From positions 310,001 to 374,000 of the forward strand of contig NZ_JAASAG010000004.1 of NCBI RefSeq assembly GCF_012726265.1: a DNA stretch of 64,000 nucleotides, in the 5' to 3' direction. Made by a program: the position numbers and the translations under genes. The stretch is from Streptomyces sp. HNM0575 (GTDB lineage: Bacteria; Actinomycetota; Actinomycetes; Streptomycetales; Streptomycetaceae). Below are positions 10,255-17,432 of this stretch, in pieces. The notes below the pieces were generated by a model. That model searched no databases. It saw nothing but the letters and a program-made list of their open reading frames with translations, and was not told the DNA's origin. Within the stretch, counting starts at the first letter, position 1, and every line of letters begins with the position of its first letter.

Positions 10255-10863
10255 TCAGGCGGCCGCCGTTCCGGAGTCGATCAGGCGGCGCACCTGTACG
10301 ACGTACAGGATCCCCGCCCACCAGTAGAGCGCGGTTCCCCAGCCGGCGAAGGCCCATCCGAAAACCGCGGCGAGCGACGCGATCCAGCCGCTGCCGTCGC
10401 TGAGAAGCAGCAGAGGAAACGCGTACATCAAGTTGAATGTCGCCGCCTTCCCCAGGAAGTTCACTTGGGGAGGCGCATAGCCGTGGCGGTCCAGGATCCA
10501 GACCATCACGAGGAGCAGTAGTTCGCGCGCCAGCAGCGTGGCGGTGAGCCACAGCGGCAGGATCCCGCGCCAGGTGAGACCGAGCAGCGTGGAGAGGATG
10601 TACAGCCTGTCGGCGGCGGGGTCGAGAATGCGCCCGAGATTGCTCACCTGGTTCCAGCGGCGGGCGAGCTTCCCGTCCAGGTAGTCGCTGATGCCGCTCA
10701 GCGCGAGGACCAGCAGGGCCCAGCCGTCGCAGTTCGGGCCGTGGAAGACCGGCCACAGGATCAGCCACAGGAAGACGGGCACGCCCACGAGGCGGGCCAT
10801 GCTGAGGATGTTCGGGATGGTGAAGACCCGGCCCTCCTCGGACTTCTCGTCCTGGACCTCCAC
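10255..10863 (-). CDS. CDP-alcohol phosphatidyltransferase, probable cardiolipin synthase
   Basis: A 202-residue integral membrane enzyme. The GTG start at 10863 has AGGAGG seven bases upstream. The CDP-alcohol motif is complete: D-x2-DG-x2-AR-x8-G-x3-D-x3-D in the stretch DYLDGKLARRW to LGRILDPAADR. It has about five membrane segments (VPVFLWLILWPVF, AFPLLLLSDG, ALYWWAGILYVVQV). The S. coelicolor gene in the same position next to the guanylyltransferase and crr-ptsI is, as I recall, the eukaryote-like cardiolipin synthase (SCO1389), which condenses CDP-diacylglycerol with phosphatidylglycerol. The assignment over phosphatidylglycerolphosphate synthase rests on this context. Confidence 0.85.
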   Translation of the reverse strand: MEVQDEKSEEGRVFTIPNILSMARLVGVPVFLWLILWPVFHGPNCDGWALLVLALSGISDYLDGKLARRWNQVSNLGRILDPAADRLYILSTLLGLTWRGILPLWLTATLLARELLLLVMVWILDRHGYAPPQVNFLGKAATFNLMYAFPLLLLSDGSGWIASLAAVFGWAFAGWGTALYWWAGILYVVQVRRLIDSGTAAA

Positions 10864-11599
10864 CGGGGGCCTCCTGTGACACTCGTGCCGACGCTGCACC
10901 CAGACCCTACCGGGAGCCTACGGGCCCGCGTACAGGGGCCCGTACGGTGCGGGGAGGGCCGCCGAGGGACGGGCACCGGACCGTCGCCCGCCGCTTCCCG
11001 GCACTCAACTGGACTGCTTTCGGGGGGAGTTGGGGTTGTTCCGGGGGGCTCGGCGCGGGGCGGGCTCTGCCAGGGACTTGGGTGCCGGGACCGCGGTGCC
11101 GGTTGCGGAAGCAGAACCGGAGCGGGGCAGGCTTCGCGCTTCGTTCCGGTGCTGAAAGCCGCCCGGGATTCTTTCGCGCCACGGTTTCCGGAAGTCGATC
11201 CCACGGCGCAGGGGAATTCTCCGCGGTTTCTGCGGCGCATTCTCCGCTCTCGATGCCTGCCCGCCGTCCGTGAGAGAAGTTCTCGCCGTGCGGCTCGAAC
11301 AATGCGCCACTTCACGCCGCGGACCGGAAATCGATTCAGCGGCCGGAACGGTGCGCGGGTTCACGCCGTGGTTCCGCCAACGCGGGTCGCACAAGCACGG
11401 CTGCCGCTTTCTCGCGGCAATGACGGGAAACGGCACCGGCAGGGCCGCGGAAGCCATCCCCGGGGGACGCCCGTACGCACACGCCACACCCTTACGCCGG
11501 AACTGAGGGCACTGTTTCGATGACTTACGCTTCTCAACGACGCGCCGTCCGGGACAGGTCGGAGACGGCGGACGTTCCGTTCCCTCATCGGGAGGCACC
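10864..11599. other. 736-bp divergent intergenic region, cardiolipin synthase / crr
   Basis: No convincing gene. It must carry promoters for the minus-strand cardiolipin synthase block and for crr-ptsI. A 7-bp inverted repeat (CGGGCCC at 10921-10927 and GGGCCCG at 10936-10942) could form a hairpin in the leader of the minus-strand transcript. The stretch 11150-11300 is less GC-rich than its surroundings. I looked for a DasR-type palindrome around GTCTAGAC and did not find one. Small open frames here lack third-position GC bias. Confidence 0.5.
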
Positions 11600-12049
11600 A
11601 TGACCACCGTCACGTCCCCTCTGGCCGGAGTCGCCGTCGGACTTTCCTCGGTGCCGGACCCCGTTTTCTCCTCCGCGATGGTGGGTCCCGGTACCGCCGT
11701 GGACCCCGTACGGGAGCGCATCGAGGCGGTCGCCCCGGTCGACGGGATCATCGTCTCGCTGCATCCGCACGCCTTCGTCGTCGTCGACGCGGACGGCCGC
11801 GGGGTGCTGACCCACCTCGGCATCGACACGGTGCAGCTCAACGGGGAGGGTTTCGAACTGCTCGTCGCCAAGGGCGACACCGTCACGCGCGGGCAGCCGC
11901 TCGTACGCTGGGACCCCGCCGTCATCGAGCAGGCCGGGAAGTCGCCCGTCTCTCCGGTGATCGCACTCGAGGCCGCCGCCGACTCGCTCGCGGCGGTCGT
12001 GGAGGATGGCGCCGTCGACGCCGGTGCGACGCTCTTCAAGTGGGAGTGA
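11600..12049 (+). CDS. crr: PTS glucose-type EIIA component (soluble)
   Basis: A 149-residue cytosolic phosphocarrier starting at ATG 11600 behind GGAGG (11591-11595). Both EIIA-Glc histidines are visible: one in SLHPHAFVVVD (about residue 57) and the phosphorylated one in GVLTHLGIDTVQLNGEGF (about residue 72). The beginning of the fold reads SAMVGPGTAVDP and ends with PLVRWDPAVIEQAG. It receives phosphate from HPr and passes it to a membrane EIIBC, or acts as a regulator. ptsI follows 87 bases downstream, the same crr-ptsI order as in S. coelicolor. Confidence 0.95.
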   Translation: MTTVTSPLAGVAVGLSSVPDPVFSSAMVGPGTAVDPVRERIEAVAPVDGIIVSLHPHAFVVVDADGRGVLTHLGIDTVQLNGEGFELLVAKGDTVTRGQPLVRWDPAVIEQAGKSPVSPVIALEAAADSLAAVVEDGAVDAGATLFKWE

Positions 12050-12136
12050 CGTCCGTACCCGCAGTCGCGCAGAGCGTCCCGCACCCGTGAGGCCCGGCGG
12101 CGTACGGGCTCACCGCACCGACCGGAGATGAGCGAC

Positions 12137-13807
12137 ATGGACACGACCCTTCGAGGTGTCGGCGTAAGCCACGGCGTGGCGATCGGCGAGGTCCGCCACA
12201 TGGGAACGGCCGTGGTCGAGCCGCCGGACGGCCAGATCCCGGAATCCGAGGCGCCGAGGGAGCAGCAGCGGGCGCGGCGTTCCGTCGAGGACGTGGCCAA
12301 CGACCTGATGGCGCGGGGCAATCTCGCCGGCGGCGACGCGCAGGCCGTGCTCGAGGCGCAGGCCATGATGGCCCAGGATCCGGAGCTGATGGGCGAGGTC
12401 GAGCGGCGCATCGCGGCCGGCAGCACGGCGGAGCGGGCCGTGTACGACGCGTTCGCCGCCTACCGCGCGCTGCTCGCCGGCGCCGGCGAGTACCTCGCGG
12501 GGCGGGTCGCGGACCTGGACGACGTACGCAACCGCATCATCGCGCGACTGATGGGCGTGCCCATGCCGGGAGTGCCGGACAGCGACCGGCCGTTCGTGCT
12601 CGTCGCCCGCGACCTGGCACCGGCCGACACGGCCCTGCTGGATCCCGCGCTGGTCCTCGGCTTCGTCACGGAGGAAGGCGGCCCGACCAGCCACAGCGCC
12701 ATCCTGGCGCGGGCGTTGGGCGTGCCCGCCGTGGTGGCGCTCGCGGGCGCGTGCGACGTGGACGAGGGCACCGTGATCGCCGTCGACGGCAGCACCGGCA
12801 CCGTACGGGTGTCGCCGAGCGAGGAAGAGCAGGCCGCTCTGACCCGGGAGGCGGAGGAGCGCAAGGCCGCGCTGGACGCGGCGAAGGGGCCGGGGGCGAC
12901 GTCCGACGGTCACAAGGTGCCGCTGCTGGCGAACGTGGGCGGTCCCTCGGATGTGAGCGCCGCGATCGAGGCGGGGGCGGAGGGCGTCGGCCTGTACCGC
13001 ACGGAATTCCTCTTCCTCGACGACAGCACGAAGGCGCCTTCCGAGGAGAAGCAGGTCACGGCCTACCGGCAGGTGCTGGAGGCGTTCCCGGAAGGGCGCG
13101 TGGTCGTGCGCGTCCTGGACGCGGGAGCCGACAAGCCGCTCGACTTCCTCACCCCCGGCGACGAGCCCAATCCGGCGCTGGGCGTGCGCGGGCTGCGTAC
13201 GCTGCTCGATCACCCCGAGGTGCTTCAGGGGCAGTTGGCGGCGCTGGCCAAGGCGGCCGAGGGACTGCCGGTCTACCTGGAGGTGATGGCTCCGATGGTG
13301 GCGGACCGGGCCGATGCCGGGGCCTTCGCCGAGGCCTGCCGTACGGCGGGCCTGGAGGCCAAGTGCGGGGTGATGGTGGAGGTGCCGTCGGCGGCGCTGC
13401 GGGCCCGCTCCGTGCTGCAAGAAGTGGAGTTCCTTTCGCTGGGGACGAACGACCTCGCCCAGTACACCTTCGCCGCGGACCGTCAAGTGGGCGCCGTATC
13501 GCGGCTACAGGACCCGTGGCAGCCCGCGCTGCTGGACCTCGTGGCGCTGGCCGCGGAGGCCGCCTCGGCGGAGGGCAAGAGCTGCGGGGTGTGCGGGGAG
13601 GCGGCCGCGGATCCGCTGCTCGCGTGCGTGCTGACGGGCCTCGGCGTGACGAGCCTGTCGATGGGCGCCGCCTCCATTCCGTATGTACGGGCGACTCTGG
13701 CGAAGCACACGCTGGCGCAGTGCGAGCGGGCGGCATCGGCGGCGCGCGCCGCCGACAGCGCCGAGGAGGCGCGCATCGCCGCTCAGGCCGTGCTGTCCGG
13801 GGAGTGA
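12137..13807 (+). CDS. ptsI: PTS Enzyme I (phosphoenolpyruvate-protein phosphotransferase)
   Basis: A 556-residue enzyme that autophosphorylates from PEP and phosphorylates HPr. ATG 12137 is chosen because GGAG lies nine bases upstream; ATG 12128 is too close to it. The N-terminal domain carries the active histidine in GGPTSHSAILAR (about residue 187). The C-terminal TIM barrel shows GVGLYRTEFLFLD, the PEP-site arginine in LRTLLDHPEV, GVMVEVPSAAL, LGTNDLAQYTFAADR, and the active-site cysteine loop CGVCGEAAADP near 487. HPr (ptsH) is not encoded in this window. Confidence 0.96.
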   Translation: MDTTLRGVGVSHGVAIGEVRHMGTAVVEPPDGQIPESEAPREQQRARRSVEDVANDLMARGNLAGGDAQAVLEAQAMMAQDPELMGEVERRIAAGSTAERAVYDAFAAYRALLAGAGEYLAGRVADLDDVRNRIIARLMGVPMPGVPDSDRPFVLVARDLAPADTALLDPALVLGFVTEEGGPTSHSAILARALGVPAVVALAGACDVDEGTVIAVDGSTGTVRVSPSEEEQAALTREAEERKAALDAAKGPGATSDGHKVPLLANVGGPSDVSAAIEAGAEGVGLYRTEFLFLDDSTKAPSEEKQVTAYRQVLEAFPEGRVVVRVLDAGADKPLDFLTPGDEPNPALGVRGLRTLLDHPEVLQGQLAALAKAAEGLPVYLEVMAPMVADRADAGAFAEACRTAGLEAKCGVMVEVPSAALRARSVLQEVEFLSLGTNDLAQYTFAADRQVGAVSRLQDPWQPALLDLVALAAEAASAEGKSCGVCGEAAADPLLACVLTGLGVTSLSMGAASIPYVRATLAKHTLAQCERAASAARAADSAEEARIAAQAVLSGE

Positions 13808-13824
13808 CCGGAGCCGCACCATGG

Positions 13825-13858
13825 CCGCCGGGCCGTACGGCGAGGACGAGCCCGGCGG
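13825..13858. terminator. Hairpin downstream of ptsI
   Basis: An inverted repeat with a 9-bp stem (CCGCCGGGC / GCCCGGCGG) and a 16-base loop, 17 bases after the ptsI stop, in the gap between ptsI and a convergent gene. There is no T-tract, which is common for Streptomyces terminators. Confidence 0.4.
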
Positions 13859-13978
13859 TGGAGCGGACACGTCGGGGCCGGAGCGCGGAATCCGTACGGC
13901 ACTGACGGCGCGGCGCGGCGGGCCGGCGTAGGCAGCCGGGGCAGCCGGGGCAGCGGGGTGGGGCCGCAACGCATGGGC

Positions 13979-14965
13979 TCAGCAGTGCAGTTCACCTCCC
14001 GGGTGCGGCAGCTCGAAGCCGGGTGCGTGCTCGACTCCCGGCTCCGGGGCGACCGGCTCTCGCGTGGCCGGATCCGTGCAGTACGCGGCGAAGACCTCGG
14101 CGGCGCTGAGCGGAGTCAGCCAGCTCCGCACGGGGTCCAGCCGCCAGCCCCGGACCACGTCCACGTCGCGCGGCGCCTCCTCGCCGCCGACGCCGACGCC
14201 GTCGCCCTCGCCGCCCCGGTCTGCTCCGCCGCCACCGGCGCTGCCGCCGCCCGCTCCGCCCGCCTCCGTACGGAACACCAGCCCGCCGTGGCTGACGGTG
14301 GCGAAGCCCGCGGCGACGGCGGTGGTCAGCGCGAGCGCCGCGGCCTCATGGGCCTGGACGTCACCGGCCGGTGTGCGGCGCACATCGAGGGCGGTCACCA
14401 GCGGCGATCCCGGAACGGCCACGCTGACGACCAGATGGTGCGCCCCGGGCCCGGCCGCGTCGAGGAGCGTGCTCAACGCCCGTGCCGCGCGCTCGAACGC
14501 CGCCTTCCCGATGTCCCTGCCGCACCGCGCGCAAGAACCGGCCTTCGCCAGGATCTCCGCCCCCGCCTGCCACGTGACCCGGCACGCGTGCGCGTCCCGC
14601 AGCTGCGGCAGCAGCCGGCCCAGGGTCTGCCCGGCGTAGGCCACGGTGGCGCCGGCGGCCGCGACCTCCGCCACATAGCGGCCGCGGTTCGCCGCGGTGT
14701 CGGGGTCGAGACGCTGCTCCTGGCAGTACAGCTCGTAGTCGACGGGGTCGAAGAGGGCCACCCGGGCGTGGACTTCGCCGGCTCTCAGCTCGCGCAGCAG
14801 GCCCTCCAGCCGGCGCAGATAGCTGCGGTGGTCGTCGAAGGCGAAGGATCCGTAGCCGCGCATGCGCGCGAAGTGCGCCTCGTCGGCCACGACCGGGACG
14901 ATGCTGGGTGCTTCGCGGCGCAGGGTGCGGCGGCGGCTGCGCTTGCGGCTTCTGCTGTGTGCCAT
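13979..14965 (-). CDS. Conserved hypothetical protein with CxxC motif
   Basis: A 328-residue protein of unknown function, starting at ATG 14965 behind GAGGGGGAG. The N-terminus is strongly basic (SRSRKRSRRRTLRR). Residues 25-170 contain an ordered region (VVADEAHFARMRGYGSFAFD, DYELYCQEQRLDP) and a single CARCGRD pair near residue 145, which could bind metal with other residues or be structural. A later block (HHLVVSVAVPGSPLVTALDV) looks like beta strands. A Gly-rich linker around 235-265 precedes a C-terminal segment ending in Cys. There is no signal peptide or membrane segment. It is convergent with ptsI; nothing in the neighbourhood fixes its role. Confidence 0.75.
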   Translation of the reverse strand: MAHSRSRKRSRRRTLRREAPSIVPVVADEAHFARMRGYGSFAFDDHRSYLRRLEGLLRELRAGEVHARVALFDPVDYELYCQEQRLDPDTAANRGRYVAEVAAAGATVAYAGQTLGRLLPQLRDAHACRVTWQAGAEILAKAGSCARCGRDIGKAAFERAARALSTLLDAAGPGAHHLVVSVAVPGSPLVTALDVRRTPAGDVQAHEAAALALTTAVAAGFATVSHGGLVFRTEAGGAGGGSAGGGGADRGGEGDGVGVGGEEAPRDVDVVRGWRLDPVRSWLTPLSAAEVFAAYCTDPATREPVAPEPGVEHAPGFELPHPGGELHC

Positions 14966-15048
14966 GGACTCCCCCTCGGTCCCTGCGGATCACTTGCTCA
15001 CTCACCGTAGTCGGGGGGTCTGACAACGGCCGCCGCGGCCGCCCGGAA

Positions 15049-17136
15049 TCACCCGGTACGGGTGGGCCCTCCGGTCCGTCCCTCCCCGTCGCCCGCGCCG
15101 CCTCCCGTACGCTCCCGGGCCAGCCGCTCGTAGAAGCGCAGCAGCCCGACGTCGTCCACGGAGCCGGGGTTGACCGCCTTGTCCAGGCTCGTGCCCTGGA
15201 GCACGCGCTTGACTGGGACTTCGAGACGCTTGCCGGTCAGGGTGTGCGGCACGCCCTCGATCTCGAGGATCTCGTCGGGCACATGGCGGGGTGAGAGCCC
15301 TTCGCGGATGGTGCGCTTCACGCGGTCGCGCAGCGCGTCGTCGAGCACGGCGCCCGGTGCGAGGTGGACGAAGAGCGGCATCCAGTAGCCGCCGTCGGGC
15401 TCTTCGACGCCGATGACGAGGGATTCGCGGATTTCGGGCAGCCGCTCGACGGCCTCGTAGATGTCGGCCGAACCCATGCGCACGCCCTGGCGGTTGAGGG
15501 TGGAGTCCGAACGGCCGTGGATGATCACGGTGTTGCGGCCGGTGAGCGTGATCCAGTCGCCGTGCCGCCAGACGCCGGGGAACATCTCGAAGTAGCTGTC
15601 GCGGTAGCGCGCTCCGTCCGGGTCGTTCCAGAAGCGCACGGGCATCGAGGGCATGGGGCGGGTGACGACCAGTTCACCGACGTCGTCTGTGAGCGGCTCG
15701 CCCTGCGGGTCCCAGGACTGGAGGTCCGTGGCGAGTGACGGCGCCTGGAGCTCGCCGGTGTGCACGGGGAGCGTGGGCACGGCGCCCGCGAAACAGCTGC
15801 ATACGTCGGTGCCGCCGCTGACGGAGGCGATCCACATGTCGTCGGAGATCTCGTCGTGGATCCAGCGGAAGCCGTCGGGCGGCAGCGGCGAACCCGTGGT
15901 GGCGACGCACTCGATGCGGGAGAGGTCCAGGTCACGGGCCGGATGGATGCCCGCCTTGCCACAGGCCATGATGTACGCGGCCGAGGTGCCGAAGAAGGTG
16001 GTGCCGGTGCGGGCGGCCACGCTCCACTGGGCGTTCATGTCGGGGTAGCCGGCGCTGCCGTCGTAGGTGACGACGGTGCAGCCCGTCAGCAGGCCGGAGA
16101 CGAAGAAGTTCCACATCATCCAGCCCGTGGAGGTGTACCAGAAGAAGCGGTCCTCCGGGCCCGTGTCGTTGTGCAGGCCCAGCTGCTTGAGGTGTTCCAG
16201 CAGGATGCCGCCCTGCGACTGGACGATGGCCTTGGGAAGCCCGGTCGTGCCGGAGGAGTACAGGACCCACAGCGGGTGCGCGAAGGGCACCTGCTCGAAG
16301 ACGGGTGTGCTGTCGGCGGATCCGGCGGGCGCCGAGGTGAGGGCCGACCATTCGAGCATGCCGTCGGGGGCGGGCGAGCCCAGCAGTGGAACGTGAACTG
16401 CCGCACGCAGACCGGGCAGTTCGCGGCGCAGCTCGGCCACGGTCTCGGCGCGGTCGTGCTCCTTGCCCCCGTAGCGGTATCCGTCCACCGCGAACAGGAC
16501 GGCCGGTTCGACCTGCTGGAAGCGGTCGAGGACGCTGCGGGCGCCGAAGTCGGGGGCGCAGGAGGTCCATACGGCTCCGACGGCCGCGGTCGCGAGGAGT
16601 GCGACGACTGCCTGCGGGACGTTGGGCAGGTATCCGCTGACGCGGTCGCCGGGCCGCACGCCCAGGCGGCGCAGCTCGGTGGAGAGCGAGCCGACCTGGC
16701 GGCGCAGTTCGGCCCAGCTGACGGGGCGGGGCTCGTGCTCCTCGTCGACGTGCAGCAGGGCCGGGTCGCCGGCGCGCTCCGGGTCCTCGGCGGTACGCAG
16801 GGCGTGCTCGGCGTAGTTGAGGGTCGCGCCGGGGAACCATTCGGCGCCGGGCATGGCGTCGTCGGCCAGCACCGTCTCGTACGGGGTGGAGAACCGTACG
16901 TCGAACCACTCGGTGAGGGCACGCCAGAACGCGGGCAGTTCCTCGACGGACCAGCGGTGCAGCGCGGCGTAGCTCGCCTCGGGGTCGCCGGGCACGACGG
17001 CGGGCGCCCCGTGATGCTCGGCCGCCCACGCCTGGAAGCGTGTGATCCGGGCGCCGGCGACGCGGTCGGGCCCCGGCCGCCAGAGGGGCTCCGGCGCGGG
17101 GGGCGGCGACTGCGGCGTGCTGTGCGCTGTGGTCAT
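15049..17136 (-). CDS. Acetoacetate-CoA ligase (acetoacetyl-CoA synthetase)
   Basis: A 695-residue ANL-superfamily enzyme that activates acetoacetate with ATP and CoA. ATG 17136 has GGAG nine bases upstream. The N-terminal block (ITRFQAWAAEHHGAPAVVPG) and the length fit acetoacetyl-CoA synthetase rather than acetyl-CoA synthetase. The core motif is WVLYSSGTTGLPKAIVQSQG (about residue 265), followed by SGGTDVCSCFAG and GVWRHGDWITLTGR, the hinge motif. The C-terminal loop with the adenylation-site lysine reads GKRLEVPVKRVLQG. It ends in a Gly-rich tail. The neighbours do not form an obvious pathway with it. Confidence 0.9.
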   Translation of the reverse strand: MTTAHSTPQSPPPAPEPLWRPGPDRVAGARITRFQAWAAEHHGAPAVVPGDPEASYAALHRWSVEELPAFWRALTEWFDVRFSTPYETVLADDAMPGAEWFPGATLNYAEHALRTAEDPERAGDPALLHVDEEHEPRPVSWAELRRQVGSLSTELRRLGVRPGDRVSGYLPNVPQAVVALLATAAVGAVWTSCAPDFGARSVLDRFQQVEPAVLFAVDGYRYGGKEHDRAETVAELRRELPGLRAAVHVPLLGSPAPDGMLEWSALTSAPAGSADSTPVFEQVPFAHPLWVLYSSGTTGLPKAIVQSQGGILLEHLKQLGLHNDTGPEDRFFWYTSTGWMMWNFFVSGLLTGCTVVTYDGSAGYPDMNAQWSVAARTGTTFFGTSAAYIMACGKAGIHPARDLDLSRIECVATTGSPLPPDGFRWIHDEISDDMWIASVSGGTDVCSCFAGAVPTLPVHTGELQAPSLATDLQSWDPQGEPLTDDVGELVVTRPMPSMPVRFWNDPDGARYRDSYFEMFPGVWRHGDWITLTGRNTVIIHGRSDSTLNRQGVRMGSADIYEAVERLPEIRESLVIGVEEPDGGYWMPLFVHLAPGAVLDDALRDRVKRTIREGLSPRHVPDEILEIEGVPHTLTGKRLEVPVKRVLQGTSLDKAVNPGSVDDVGLLRFYERLARERTGGGAGDGEGRTGGPTRTG

Positions 17137-17432
17137 GGCGGGCGGCTCCGGGTCCGGACGGGCTGGCGGCATGCTTTGCGGGCGTACAGGGGACTGATCA
17201 GGACGATGCCATGCGACCAATGCTCACGCCAGGGCGCACACCACATGCCCGCCGCCCGGCGAATGTGGCCGAAGCACCCCGCGGCAGCTGCCGGCACGGG
17301 GGCGGGCACGACAGCCTCCGGACCGGGGCCCATGAAGGCGCGGAGGGCGCACGGGACCGGCGGATGTTCACCGGGTGAACTCCGGTTGAACGCCGCTGAC
17401 GTGCTGCGCATCGCGCTGGCACGCTGAAACGT

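Noticed and set aside
11300..11600. Search for a DasR operator upstream of crr
   Set aside because: No sequence close to the known ACTGGTCTAGACCAGT-like palindrome was found; no claim is made.
13821..13931. 36-codon frame after ptsI
   Set aside because: It is short, overlaps the likely terminator hairpin and has no recognisable features.
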